64,000 nucleotides of DNA, taken from positions 1-64,000 of the forward strand of contig NZ_AMRL01000007.1 in assembly GCF_000299935.1 (NCBI RefSeq), read 5' to 3'. The stretch comes from Oceanibaculum indicum P24 (GTDB lineage Bacteria > Pseudomonadota > Alphaproteobacteria > Oceanibaculales > Oceanibaculaceae). A program made the translations under genes and the position numbers. The notes below the pieces were generated by a model. The model searched no databases and was not told the DNA's origin. It was given only the letters and a program-made list of their open reading frames with translations. Shown piece after piece: positions 8,404-17,729 of the stretch; the first letter of the stretch is position 1; every line of letters begins with the position of its first letter.

Positions 8404-8462
8404 CGGCATGCTGTTCCCCTGAACGTCAATACTAACAGGGTAACAACAGGGATGGGCAGGCA

Positions 8463-9935
8463 ATGACCCGACGGATTTTCACCGCCACGCTGGGCACCGA
8501 GACAAACACCTTCTCCTCGCTGCCGACCGGCATGAAGATGTTCGAGGATACCTGCCTCTACCGCAATGCCAGCTATGGCGACAAGCCGCCGATGTTCGGC
8601 GCGCCGCTGGTGGTCTGGCGCCGCCGGGCGGAGGAGCGCGGCTGGGATGTGGTCGAGGGGCTGTGCGCCTTCGCCATGCCGGCCGGCAAGACGGTGGCGC
8701 GCGTCTATCGCCAGTTCCGTGACGAAATCCTGGCCGACATCAAGGCGGCGATGCCGGTCGATGCGGTGCTGTTGTCGCTGCATGGCGCGATGGTGGCCGA
8801 GGAGCATGACGATGCCGAGGGCCAGCTGATCGAGGCGGTGCGCAAGCTGGTCGGCCCGGATGTCGCCATTGGCGTGGAGCTGGATTTGCACGCCAATGTC
8901 GGCAAGCGCATGCTGGAGAACGCCACGGTCATCGTGCTGTTCAAGGAATATCCGCATATCGACATCCCGGAACGCGCGGAGGAGGTCTTCACCCTGATCG
9001 CCGACCATCTGGACGGCAAGACGAAGCCGGTGATGGGCTGGTTCGACTGCAAGACCATCGGCGTGTTCCATACCACCCGCCCGCCGATGCGCGGCTTCGT
9101 GGACCGGATGGCGGCGCTGGAAGGCAAGGATGGCATTCTGTCAGTCTCCGCCATTCACGGCTTCCCCTGGGCGGATGTGCCGGATATGGGCAGCAAGATG
9201 CTGGTGGTTGCCGATGGCGACCGGGCGAAGGCGACCGCGCTGGCGGAAAAGCTGGGGCGGGAGTTCTACGGCTTCCGCGAAGAGGCGCAGCCCGCCTACA
9301 CCAGTCTGGATCAGGCGATGGCGCGGGCGGCCAGCCACAACCAGCCGAAGCCGCTGGTGCTGGCCGATGTCTCCGACAATGCCGGCGGCGGGGCGGCCAG
9401 CGATTCCACCTTCGTGCTGGAGGCGATGCTGAAGAAGGGCATAAGCGACGCCGCCATCGGCATGTTCTGGGACCCGATGGCGGTGCGCGTCGCCTTCGAG
9501 GTTGGCGTGGGCGCGGAAACCGATATCCGGCTTGGCGGCAAGCTGGGCGCGTCCTCCGGCCAGCCGCTCGACCTCAGGGTGAAGGTGCTGGCCCTGCTGG
9601 AAGATGCGACCGTGCAGTTCGGCGGTGCCCGCAAGGGCCATCAGAAGGTCGGCGACATGGCGGCGCTGGAGGCGGACGGCATCGTGATCGTGGTGAACAC
9701 GCTGCGCACGCAGTGCTCCAGCGCCGACTGCTTCACCAATCTCGGCATCGATCCGGCGTCAAAGAAGGTCGTGGTGGTGAAGTCGATGCAGCATTTCCAT
9801 GCCGCCTATGCGCCGCTGGCCTCCGACGTGCTCTATGTCGCCGCTCCCGGCGCACTGATGCCGGACTTCACCAAGCTGGATTACAAGAAGGCGCCGCGCG
9901 ATCAGTGGCCGCTGGTGCCGGCCCCGCTGGGCTGA
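8463..9935 (+). CDS. M81-family metallopeptidase (MlrC / microcystinase C-like)
   Basis: The 490-residue cytoplasmic protein matches MlrC length. N-terminal hallmarks are IFTATLGTETNTFSSLPTG, LLSLHGAMVAEEHDDAEGQLI and GVELDLHANV, the Asp and His residues expected to hold zinc; the C-terminal MlrC domain has VLADVSDNAGGGAASD and VVVVKSMQHFHAAYAP. MlrC of Sphingomonas cleaves the linear tetrapeptide of microcystin; most homologues, found widely in Proteobacteria, have unknown peptide or amide substrates. GGCAGG precedes the ATG. Its 3' end overlaps the convergent GH17 gene by 34 bp. Confidence 0.85.
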   Translation: MTRRIFTATLGTETNTFSSLPTGMKMFEDTCLYRNASYGDKPPMFGAPLVVWRRRAEERGWDVVEGLCAFAMPAGKTVARVYRQFRDEILADIKAAMPVDAVLLSLHGAMVAEEHDDAEGQLIEAVRKLVGPDVAIGVELDLHANVGKRMLENATVIVLFKEYPHIDIPERAEEVFTLIADHLDGKTKPVMGWFDCKTIGVFHTTRPPMRGFVDRMAALEGKDGILSVSAIHGFPWADVPDMGSKMLVVADGDRAKATALAEKLGREFYGFREEAQPAYTSLDQAMARAASHNQPKPLVLADVSDNAGGGAASDSTFVLEAMLKKGISDAAIGMFWDPMAVRVAFEVGVGAETDIRLGGKLGASSGQPLDLRVKVLALLEDATVQFGGARKGHQKVGDMAALEADGIVIVVNTLRTQCSSADCFTNLGIDPASKKVVVVKSMQHFHAAYAPLASDVLYVAAPGALMPDFTKLDYKKAPRDQWPLVPAPLG

Positions 9936-11506
9936 AGCCTCAGGGCGGCGCGCCTGTCACGCAGGCGTGCCGCCAGCACCGGCAGCGCCAGCAGCAGGCT
10001 GGCCGCGCACCACAGCAAGGCCTGTGTGTTGTGCGGGCCTTCCCGGACGGCGATGAAGATGGCGCAGGGGACTAGGGCGAGGGCGAGGCCGACCTCCGCG
10101 TCGCCGATGGCTTCCGGCAGACCGCGGAGCAACGCCAGCAGGGCAAGCCCCACCGCCGGCAGCAGCGCGAAGGAGGCCGGGAAGTCGCGGTAACGCGGAT
10201 CGAACACCAGCCCCAGACACATCGCCAGCACGAAGGCCAGCGCCAGCAGCCGCACCGGATCGACCAGCCGGCTTGTCGCGCTGTCGGGTTTTTCCTCAAC
10301 AGCACGCGCCAGCGCCGTCGCCAGCACCAGCATGGCGCCCAGCGACAGCAGCCACAGCGCCCCGCCCGCCGCCCATTCGAAGGGCATGCGGCTCATCTCA
10401 ACGACATAGCGTGCCTGCATGGTGAGCAGCGTGCCGGAGGCGGCACCCGTCAGCACCAGCGTGGCCCAGCCGGCGGCTGTACCCGGCGCCTCGCGGCGGA
10501 GGGTGGCCCAGGCCAGCGGCAGCAGGCCGAACAGCAGAGATCCGGTGAGCCAGAGCTTCCAGCCGGGCAGTTCCTCGACCGGGCCGGTCAGCGGGAACTT
10601 GGCCTCGCGGCCGACATCATACAGGCCCCAATGGCCGCCGACCGTGCCTTCATTGGCGCGCTTCCAGGGCTGGTCGAACGCCTCGATCAGATTGTAGTCG
10701 ATGCCCTGCTTGCTGACCTCGGAAACGAAGTCGCGCAGGAAGGCGGCCTGGTTCACCCGGCCGGGCACCGCGCCCTCGCGCTGGCGGCCGGCGCTGGGCC
10801 AGCCGGTCTCGCCGATCAGCAGGGTGACACCCGGCATCTGCTTTTCGACGAAGCGGTAGATGTCCATGATGTGGGCGACGGCCGCGTCGATGCCGACCGG
10901 CTCGTCCTCCCAATAGGGCAGGATATGGATGGTGGCGAAATCCACCTCATCGAGCAGCGGCTTGTGCCGCATCCAGAATTCCCACACATCGGCATAGGTC
11001 ACCGCCACCTGCGAGCGCTGCCGGACCCAGCGAATGGTCTCGGCCAGCTTCTCGCGCGGCAGCTCGCCGCGCAGCATCACCTCATTGCCGACGACGATGG
11101 CGCGGACCGTCTGCGGATGGGCGTTGGCGAGTTCGACCGCCTTTGCCATCTGCAGCATGTTCTTGTCGGCCTGGCTGCCGATCCACACGCCCAGCAGCAC
11201 CTCCAGCCCGTGGCGGGCGGCGATCTCCGGCACCTTGTCGAGGCCCTGATCGACGGCATAGGTGCGCACGCAGCGCGTGTTGCTGGCGAGGGCCGCGAAA
11301 TCCTCGTCGATCTGCCATTCCGGGATGATGATGCCTTCCTGGAAGGGCGACTGGCCCTCGCGGAACGGCGCGTAGGAGACGCAGGCGAACTTGCCGCCGC
11401 TTACATCCGGCAAGGCCACCGGAACGCCTTGCGCGATCCAGTGGCCAATACCGGCAATTGTGGCCAGCGCCAGCAGCGCCAGCCCGGCAAGCCTGCGTGC
11501 CCGCAT
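9902..11506 (-). CDS. GH17 glucanase/transglycosylase-like protein with C-terminal membrane domain
   Basis: The 534-residue protein has an N-terminal anchor (~5-27), a GH17 domain (~35-320) and about six to seven membrane segments (~325-525). The GH17 acid/base Glu is in VVGNEVML (E142) and the nucleophile in IGETGWPSAG (E233). The GH17 domain should face the periplasm and cut or transfer beta-1,3-glucan. It follows the GH17-GT2 synthase gene with no gap. A GTG at 11521 overlapping the synthase stop (GTGA) is an alternative start adding five residues. Annotations of homologues as beta-(1-6)-glucan synthase (NdvC-like) exist, but no GT motif is visible here. Confidence 0.75.
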   Translation of the reverse strand: MRARRLAGLALLALATIAGIGHWIAQGVPVALPDVSGGKFACVSYAPFREGQSPFQEGIIIPEWQIDEDFAALASNTRCVRTYAVDQGLDKVPEIAARHGLEVLLGVWIGSQADKNMLQMAKAVELANAHPQTVRAIVVGNEVMLRGELPREKLAETIRWVRQRSQVAVTYADVWEFWMRHKPLLDEVDFATIHILPYWEDEPVGIDAAVAHIMDIYRFVEKQMPGVTLLIGETGWPSAGRQREGAVPGRVNQAAFLRDFVSEVSKQGIDYNLIEAFDQPWKRANEGTVGGHWGLYDVGREAKFPLTGPVEELPGWKLWLTGSLLFGLLPLAWATLRREAPGTAAGWATLVLTGAASGTLLTMQARYVVEMSRMPFEWAAGGALWLLSLGAMLVLATALARAVEEKPDSATSRLVDPVRLLALAFVLAMCLGLVFDPRYRDFPASFALLPAVGLALLALLRGLPEAIGDAEVGLALALVPCAIFIAVREGPHNTQALLWCAASLLLALPVLAARLRDRRAALRLQPSGAGTSGH

Positions 11507-11517
11507 CCTGTCCAGAC

Positions 11518-14136
11518 TCACTTGGCCTGCTGGTTCGCCGGGGTCTTGCCCGTGCTGGTCCAGGGCAGCATGCCGACCAGCGCGCGGTAGGGGGCGACAT
11601 TGATGAAGGACATGCCCAGCGCCGCCCAGTAGGGCAGGGACAGCACGCCCAGCATCGCCAGCCACAGCCGTTCCTCAAGCTGGTTGAAGTGGTTGGTCAG
11701 CAGCATGGCCGCCATCGCGCCCAGCAGCAGCACCAGCATCAGTGCCTCCTCGCGCACCTGGCCGATCACCTGCACCCAGGCCGGACGGTTCTCCAGCTTC
11801 GGGGTACGCAGGAACGGACGTCCGGAGGTGAAGATGCCGGTCAGCATCGCCTTGGCGACCATGTGGCCCAGTGCCAGGCCGCCCAGGGCCGCGCCCAGAT
11901 TCTCCGCGAAGGAGCAGGGCACGCGCAGCTTGTACAGCCACAGCGACCGCAGCACCTTGAACACGAACACCGACAGGGCGGGCACCACGAAGGCGGCGGA
12001 CGGGAATTCCAGCACCTTCGGGAAGGCGATCATCATGCCGGTCCAGAAGATCGCGGCGACGGTGAAGACCATGCCCAGCGCATCGGCGAACCAGGGCGCC
12101 CAGCCGCTGATGAAGTGATAGCGCTGCGCGTTGGTCAGGTGGGTGACGCCCGGCTTCAGCAGGCTGCGCCAGTGCCGCTTCAGGATCTGCACCGAGCCAT
12201 AGGCCCAGCGGAAACGCTGGGTCTTGTAGGCATCCAGCGAATCCGGCATGACGCCCTTGCCGTAGGAGCGGGAATCATAGACCGACTGCCAGCCCTCCTG
12301 GAACAGGCGCAGGCCCAGCTCCGCGTCTTCGGTGATGCACCATTCCGCCCAGCCGCCGACATCCTGTAGCGCAGACTTGCGCACCATGGTCATGGTGCCG
12401 TGCTGGATGATGGCGTTGTCGTCGTTGCGCTGCACCATGCCGATCTTGAAGAAGCCGGCATATTCCCAGTAGCAGGCCTTCTTGAAGGCGCTTTCGTCCT
12501 GGTCGTAGTAATCCTGCGGCGCCTGCACCAGGCCGACGGCAGGGTCCTGGAAGTGCGGCACCATGTTCGTCAGCCAGTCGGGCGTGACGATGTAGTCGCT
12601 GTCGATGACGGCCACCACCTCGGCGTCGCCGGCGGTCTCCTTCAGGGCGAAGTTCAGCGCGCCCGCCTTGTAGCCCGGCCACGGGCACAAGTGGAAGAAG
12701 CGGAAGCGGTCCCCCAGCGCCTGGCAATGGATTTCCACCGGGCGCCAGACGGCCTCGTCCTTGGTGTTGTTGTCGATCACCAGCACTTCGAAATTCGGAT
12801 AGTCGAGCTTCGCCAGCGCGTTCAGCGTCTGCTTCAGCATCTCCGGCGGCTCGTTGTAGCACGGCACGTGGATCGACACCTTGGGCAGGCGCGACATGTC
12901 CGTGCCGGCGACGCGCGGCGCCTGCACCCGGCGGTTCTTGCGCCAGATCACGTCGATCAGCTCCACCATGTCGCCGGCGACAGCGGTGAACAGCAGCACC
13001 TGCAGCATGATGAGCACGGCCCAGGCAGCGATCTCGCCGGCGCCCAGATAGCGCATGGCTGGGATCAGCATGGCCATGGTGATCGCCGTGCCGGCACCCT
13101 GGAAGGTGGCGGCGAACACGGCGCGGCCGGGCAGCTTCAGCTCGCCGCGGGCGCGCAGATAGACGATGGTCGGGATCAGGCCGATGAACACCGCGATGGC
13201 AGCCCAGAGCGGCCAGTCCGGCAGTTCGGAGACCGGCTGGTTCCAGGAGAATTTCGGCTGGCGGTCAGCGTCGTACAGGCCCCAATAGGCGCCGACGATG
13301 CCTTCCTCGCCGATCTTCCAGGGCTGGTCGAACGCCTCGATGATGTAATAGTCGAACTGGTGGATGCGCGCGACATTCACCCATTCGCGGATGAAGCGCG
13401 CCTGGTTGACCAGCGAGGCCTCGGCGGCGCCCACCTTCTTGCCGGCGCTCGGCCAGCCCACCTCGGTGATGACGATCGGCTTGTTCGGATACAGCTCGCG
13501 CAGCTTGGCGTAGCGCTGCAGCGTGTCCTCGATGGCCATTTCGACCGGCACGCCTTCCCAGTAGGGCAGCAGCTGCACGGCGATGAAATCGACGGCCTCG
13601 ACCAGTTCCGGATGCTTGTGCCAGATGTGCCAGGGCTCCGCCGTGGAGACGCGCACCGAGGCATTCATCTGCACCTGGCGGATGAAGTCGATGATCTCCG
13701 GCACGGTCACCTCGGCGCGCAGCAGCGCCTCGTTGCCGACGATGACGCGCGAAACGTTGCGGTTCTGCCGCACGATGCTGATCAGGTCGGCCACCTCGCG
13801 CTTGTTGCGCGCGTCGTCGCTGCCGATCCAGGCGCCGGGCATGACACGCAGCCCATACTCGCGGGCCAGGGCCGGTATCCGGTCATGGCCATCGCTGGTG
13901 GTATAGGTGCGGATGCCCGAGGTCTCCTTCGAGACCAGTTCGAGGTCGCGGCGGATTTCCTCCGCCGACGGACCCTTGGTCAGCGGACCCTGGTCGCGCC
14001 GGTAGGGGCTGAAGGACATGCCGGCAATCGCGCCATCGGCATTGACGGCCGGGCGCGGCCAGTAGATGGCGCCCCAGACCGCGACATTCGCCAGAATGAC
14101 AAGCCCGACGATAAGCAGATTCGACAAACGCAACAT
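11518..14136 (-). CDS. ndvB: NdvB-like bifunctional GH17-GT2 beta-glucan synthase
   Basis: The 872-residue inner-membrane protein has an N-terminal helix, a periplasmic GH17 domain (~35-305; acid/base E136 in VGNEALL, nucleophile E225 in ITEVGWPSAG), membrane helices ~308-325, ~345-385, a cytoplasmic GT2 domain (~415-650) and C-terminal helices. GT2 motifs are complete: VPCYNEP, D-x-D as IDSD (512-514), TED (602-604), and QRFRW (640-644). The layout and size match Pseudomonas NdvB, which makes cyclic beta-1,3-glucans, and related GH17-GT2 proteins whose GH17 domains are beta-1,3-glucan transglycosylases. Expected role: polymerise UDP-glucose into beta-glucan and branch or cyclise it in the periplasm. 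Confidence 0.85.
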   Translation of the reverse strand: MLRLSNLLIVGLVILANVAVWGAIYWPRPAVNADGAIAGMSFSPYRRDQGPLTKGPSAEEIRRDLELVSKETSGIRTYTTSDGHDRIPALAREYGLRVMPGAWIGSDDARNKREVADLISIVRQNRNVSRVIVGNEALLRAEVTVPEIIDFIRQVQMNASVRVSTAEPWHIWHKHPELVEAVDFIAVQLLPYWEGVPVEMAIEDTLQRYAKLRELYPNKPIVITEVGWPSAGKKVGAAEASLVNQARFIREWVNVARIHQFDYYIIEAFDQPWKIGEEGIVGAYWGLYDADRQPKFSWNQPVSELPDWPLWAAIAVFIGLIPTIVYLRARGELKLPGRAVFAATFQGAGTAITMAMLIPAMRYLGAGEIAAWAVLIMLQVLLFTAVAGDMVELIDVIWRKNRRVQAPRVAGTDMSRLPKVSIHVPCYNEPPEMLKQTLNALAKLDYPNFEVLVIDNNTKDEAVWRPVEIHCQALGDRFRFFHLCPWPGYKAGALNFALKETAGDAEVVAVIDSDYIVTPDWLTNMVPHFQDPAVGLVQAPQDYYDQDESAFKKACYWEYAGFFKIGMVQRNDDNAIIQHGTMTMVRKSALQDVGGWAEWCITEDAELGLRLFQEGWQSVYDSRSYGKGVMPDSLDAYKTQRFRWAYGSVQILKRHWRSLLKPGVTHLTNAQRYHFISGWAPWFADALGMVFTVAAIFWTGMMIAFPKVLEFPSAAFVVPALSVFVFKVLRSLWLYKLRVPCSFAENLGAALGGLALGHMVAKAMLTGIFTSGRPFLRTPKLENRPAWVQVIGQVREEALMLVLLLGAMAAMLLTNHFNQLEERLWLAMLGVLSLPYWAALGMSFINVAPYRALVGMLPWTSTGKTPANQQAK

Positions 14137-14735
14137 GTTCAGTGCCGTTTCATTGTCAGAAGGCTTCCGTGTTCAAGATCACAGCATGACGAGAAAAACG
14201 GCCAGCAAAGGGCGGAGGTTCCGTCCCTTGGCCCAGCAATGGCCATATTCCTGGCTGCCATTTCGGCTGTATGTCCCGAAGACGGGAGCGCTTTCACCCA
14301 CCGGGAGGCTTGTTTGAGCCAGTCCGCTAGCCTCGACTTGCAGGATGGCTGGGGGTCCCTTCCGACCCGACGGCGGCAAATATAGCCATGTCGAAACCAC
14401 CATTCAAGTCTTTATCGATTCTCGGAATTTAGAAGATTGTTATAGTAATGTGTTATTATTTACATAGATCATGAAGTAAAAATTGGCGCCTATTTGTATA
14501 TTCGTAAATTCATATGGTGACGAAAAAAGGGGTGCGGCCTTGCTGCCGGGTCACGCGAAAAATGAATCCATCTCGCAGGTGCGGGATAAGCCCGTGCGCC
14601 GCCCATCAGTGCTGGCGATAAGCGATTCTTTTTAAGGGCTTATTCCGGCTTCTGGCCGGTGCGGCGCGCTTGTCTTGCGCCGGTCTTATCGGCGGGATTT
14701 ATGGGGGCGATTTGCCGGTGGGGTTTAGAGGGGGC
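14137..14735. other. 600-nt non-coding stretch with an AT-rich island
   Basis: No convincing gene. Bases ~14400-14525 are markedly AT-rich and would suit the promoter of the minus-strand glucan synthase, leaving a ~260-nt leader. That leader contains a 74-codon minus-strand frame (14179-14403, start ATG) without recognisable motifs; it could be a leader ORF but I do not call it. GGGCTTATTC occurs twice (14636-14645, 14732-14741), and ATAAGCCC at 14586-14593 is its inverted partner. Confidence 0.5.
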
Positions 14736-15605
14736 TTATTCGGGCAGCCAGTTGTCCGTGCGCACGCCCACCAGCAACCGGTCTGGCCGGTTGCCATCGG
14801 TCGAGAAAGGCAGCAGCAGGCGGGTGTAATGCCGGCGCGACCCATCCACGGTGGCGATCACCCGGTGATAGGCCGGCACGCCGGTCATGCGCACGGTGTT
14901 GTAGTCCGTCGCCACCGACTCCCGGTAGATCGGAATGGGGAAGTCGTGCAGGGTCCGGCCCGAGAAATTTCGGTTATTGAACAGGGTCACACGGCTGCCA
15001 TAGACGCTGACGTGGAAGTTCATAGGGTTTTCGGAAGAAGCATCGATCAGATGTACGAAGCCCAGCATGCCGATATCGGCGATGAACTTCGGATCGATAT
15101 CCGATAGCAGCGGCAGACCATGACGCCGCCCTGTCGCCTGCTGGGCCTGACGCCAGATCTGCAACAGGTTTTCCATGCCAAGGCTGTCGGAAGTCGAAAC
15201 CTCATCTACCGGCATCGGCATGCGGTAGATGAAATTCCCCCGCTCGTCTTCGGCGGTCGCGGGCCTCGCATTGCGGCTGTTGCCGTATAGAGCCTTCAGC
15301 CCCAAGGCGGAACTGGCCATTGGCCGTTGCGCAAGCCGTTCTCTGCGATAGGCGGAAAGATCGATGACCTTGTGGCTTTTATAGACATTGCCGCCGCGAC
15401 GGGAATGCTCCTCGTCCAGCACGACAAGCCGGTCGCGGAAAAACGCGCTATCGACTGGCGTGAGCAGGGCAGCATTCGCCCGCAGAGCGCCGATTGCACT
15501 GCTCGCGCTGGCAAGCTTGTTCTGTGCCAGGAACAGATTGGCCATATTCAACAGGTCGTGGCAGCGCCGTAAGTTGCCATCGATGAACGGCTGCGATGTC
15601 GTCAT
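14736..15605 (-). CDS. PAS_5-family protein with N-terminal extension
   Basis: The 289-residue protein starts at the ATG preceded by GGGGAGA; a TTG six codons upstream has no site. Residues ~140-289 form a PAS_5 domain: LLQIWRQAQQATGRRHGLPLLSDIDP, then a core strand region (NFHVSVYGSRVT), SGRTLHDFP, and a final RLLLPFSTDG strand. The ~135-residue N-terminal half is helical, polar and not recognised. PAS_5 proteins are abundant in alphaproteobacteria and their ligands and partners are mostly unknown. It shares the domain with the three tandem genes at 36-38 kb. Confidence 0.7.
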   Translation of the reverse strand: MTTSQPFIDGNLRRCHDLLNMANLFLAQNKLASASSAIGALRANAALLTPVDSAFFRDRLVVLDEEHSRRGGNVYKSHKVIDLSAYRRERLAQRPMASSALGLKALYGNSRNARPATAEDERGNFIYRMPMPVDEVSTSDSLGMENLLQIWRQAQQATGRRHGLPLLSDIDPKFIADIGMLGFVHLIDASSENPMNFHVSVYGSRVTLFNNRNFSGRTLHDFPIPIYRESVATDYNTVRMTGVPAYHRVIATVDGSRRHYTRLLLPFSTDGNRPDRLLVGVRTDNWLPE

Positions 15606-15809
15606 GAGGTCTCCCCACCCCAAACAGCCTAAAAATAGAATTATTATATTAAAGTAGAATTACGGAACTATTTTCAATAGGCAACTGTAAAATGCATACC
15701 ATATGACGCGCCGCATCGCGGTCCGGCAGCCACGGACAAAACCGACATACCCCGGTGCGGGCAGGCGGTCACCCCTTCTAGATGACCGCTTTCCATATCC
15801 CGCGACCCC

Positions 15810-16529
15810 TTACGCGGCGGCGGTTTCGGCGGGCTCCAGCGTGGCGGGCTGCACCCATTCCGCGAACTGCTTCAATATTTCAGGTCGCGTGATCCATCCC
15901 ATGTAAACCGTTTCATTCTTGTCGGTTACCGGGAAGTATCCATCGATGCAGACATCCATGTGCGGATAGCCATAGGCCTTCAGCGGCAGCCCCCTGTCGG
16001 CGATGTGCTTCAGAACCGCACCGCAATGCCAGTCCACATCGAAATGCCGCATCGACAATGCCCGCGTGAGCCGGGGCAGGGTGCCAGCCAGGCCATGACC
16101 GCGCCAGTCGGGGTGAACCCACAGGCCGCCATGATGGCCGACACGGCCACTGATGTGCGGCACATCCTCGGGCAGAACGATGTTCAGCGGCTGGCGGACC
16201 AGGACCGGCTTCAGGTCGTACCAAAGACGGAACGACCTCTTGAGGCCGATATAGTCATCGGTGATGAACAGACGGTTGGCGATGCAGGCAACCGTCTGTC
16301 CTTCATAGCGCAGCCGCAGCCAGAAGCTGTTGCCCGGATGCAGGTGACTTTCCGAGGGATCAAAAGTCGGGTTCAGCAACGACATCTTCGGAGCCGAGCG
16401 CATCACATCGGCCCAGCCGGCCATGTCGGTTTCGACCGTAAGTTCCAGCCCCATCCCCTCAAGGCTGTCGAGATAGAGGCTGATGACGGCTTGAATATTG
16501 TCGTAGTCCTGCGAAGTCAAAGCACGCAT
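15810..16529 (-). CDS. GNAT-like N-acyltransferase domain protein
   Basis: The 239-residue protein has a GNAT motif A late in the chain: GLWVHPDWRGHGLAGTLPRL, giving the R-G-x-G-x-A phosphate-binding loop for acetyl-CoA, preceded by a beta-strand core. The start is well supported by AGGAGG 6 nt before the ATG. The N-terminal ~110 residues are less typical of GNATs and may form a substrate lobe. Substrate unknown. It lies 200 nt upstream of the PAS_5 gene on the same strand; no operon evidence. Confidence 0.6.
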   Translation of the reverse strand: MRALTSQDYDNIQAVISLYLDSLEGMGLELTVETDMAGWADVMRSAPKMSLLNPTFDPSESHLHPGNSFWLRLRYEGQTVACIANRLFITDDYIGLKRSFRLWYDLKPVLVRQPLNIVLPEDVPHISGRVGHHGGLWVHPDWRGHGLAGTLPRLTRALSMRHFDVDWHCGAVLKHIADRGLPLKAYGYPHMDVCIDGYFPVTDKNETVYMGWITRPEILKQFAEWVQPATLEPAETAAA

Positions 16530-16696
16530 TTTGTCCTCCTGTGCCGTAAGCCCGCGGAATGCAGGCCAGCGTTCATTAGAAGGACTCTTTGCGCTTCGCT
16601 TCTAGGGCGGATGTACCTCTCTGCTCACTTTTCAATTCTGGATTGAATAAGGGCGGTTGAATGCAGGCCTCAGCGGATCGCGCCTAGGCCTTGCGA

Positions 16697-17638
16697 TCAT
16701 TGTGAAACTGCTTTTTCCGGGCTCTCGGCCTCTGCCTCCGTGGTGCGGATCGTCGGCAGGTGCAGCAGCAGGGCCGCGGCGACGAACACCGAGGAGAAGG
16801 TGCCGATCAGAATGCCCCAGACCAGCGCCACGGTGAAATTCAGCAGCGTGCTGGTGGCGAAGAACATCAGCGGCAGGATGGCCACCAACGTCGTGCCGGA
16901 GGTCAGGATGGTGCGCGACAGCGTCTGGTTCACGCTGAGGTTGATCAGCTCCGCCATCGGCAGCTTCTTGTGCTTGCGCATGGTCTCGCGGATGCGGTCG
17001 AACACCACCACCGTGTCGTTGATCGAATAGCCGGCCAGGGTCAGCAGCGCGGCAATCGCGGTCAGGTTGAATTCCAGCCCGGTGATCGACAGCAGCCCCA
17101 GCGTGACCACCACGTCATGCGCGGTGGCGATCATCGCCGCCACGCCGAACTGCCATTCGAAGCGGAACCAGACATAGAGCGCGATGCCCAGCACGGCCAG
17201 CGCCGTGGCCAGCGCACCGTCGCGGAACAGCTCGGCACTGACGCGCGGGCCGACCAGTTCGGTGCGGCGGAACTCGTAGCCTTCGCCCAGCGCGGCGCGG
17301 ATGCGCGGGGCCGCCTGCTTCGCCTCGGTGGTGCCAAGCTGGTCGCTGTCGAGCCGGATCAGCGCCTCATTGGGCTTGCCGAACTGCTGTACTTCGGCGG
17401 CGCCAAGGCCGGCCTCGGTCAGCCGGCTGCGCAGACTGCCGGGATCGATGGGCTGGGCAGACTGGATCTCGACCAGCATGCCGCCCTTGAAGTCGATGCC
17501 GAGATTGAGGCCGTTGATCGCCAGCGACCCCAGGGTCGCCACGACCAGCAGCAGGGAGAAGGCATAGGCGGCGAAGCGATAGCGCACGAAGTCGAACGCC
17601 GTATTGTCCGGCAGCAGCCGGATGGGCAGGAAACGCAT
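16697..17638 (-). CDS. secF: Protein translocase subunit SecF
   Basis: The 313-residue protein starts at the ATG 8 nt after GGAGG. It has the SecF layout: TM1 (~18-38), the GIDFKGGMLVEI motif after TM1, a periplasmic P1-like domain (~45-130), and five C-terminal helices carrying TLAGYSINDTVVVFDRIRE, the D4/D5 motif. SecF works with SecD and YajC to drive late steps of Sec export using the proton or sodium gradient. Unusually, no secD is adjacent: a small unrecognised frame and then thiE lie upstream. The C terminus (residues ~300-313) is short and polar. Confidence 0.95.
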   Translation of the reverse strand: MRFLPIRLLPDNTAFDFVRYRFAAYAFSLLLVVATLGSLAINGLNLGIDFKGGMLVEIQSAQPIDPGSLRSRLTEAGLGAAEVQQFGKPNEALIRLDSDQLGTTEAKQAAPRIRAALGEGYEFRRTELVGPRVSAELFRDGALATALAVLGIALYVWFRFEWQFGVAAMIATAHDVVVTLGLLSITGLEFNLTAIAALLTLAGYSINDTVVVFDRIRETMRKHKKLPMAELINLSVNQTLSRTILTSGTTLVAILPLMFFATSTLLNFTVALVWGILIGTFSSVFVAAALLLHLPTIRTTEAEAESPEKAVSQ

Positions 17639-17729
17639 GGATAAAGCCTCCGGGCACGCCGCCGTCTGTTGTGGGCGCGTGCCGAAAATTGTCGGGAACT
17701 CCAGCCGCGCATCGGGCGGCCGGTACGGA

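Noticed and set aside
14179-14403. A 74-codon minus-strand frame upstream of the glucan synthase
   Set aside because: No ribosome site, no motif, and amino-acid composition not clearly protein-like; kept only as a remark in the intergenic entry.
14686-14697. GCCGATAA on the minus strand, identical to a sigma-28 -10 box, in the gap downstream of the PAS_5 gene
   Set aside because: No TAAAG-type -35 element at 11-15 nt; the nearest TAAA lies about 26 nt away, and no chemotaxis or flagellar gene follows.
15765-15789. GCGGTCA...TGACCGC hairpin after the GNAT gene as a terminator
   Set aside because: Only a 7-bp stem with an 11-nt loop and no T-tract on either strand.
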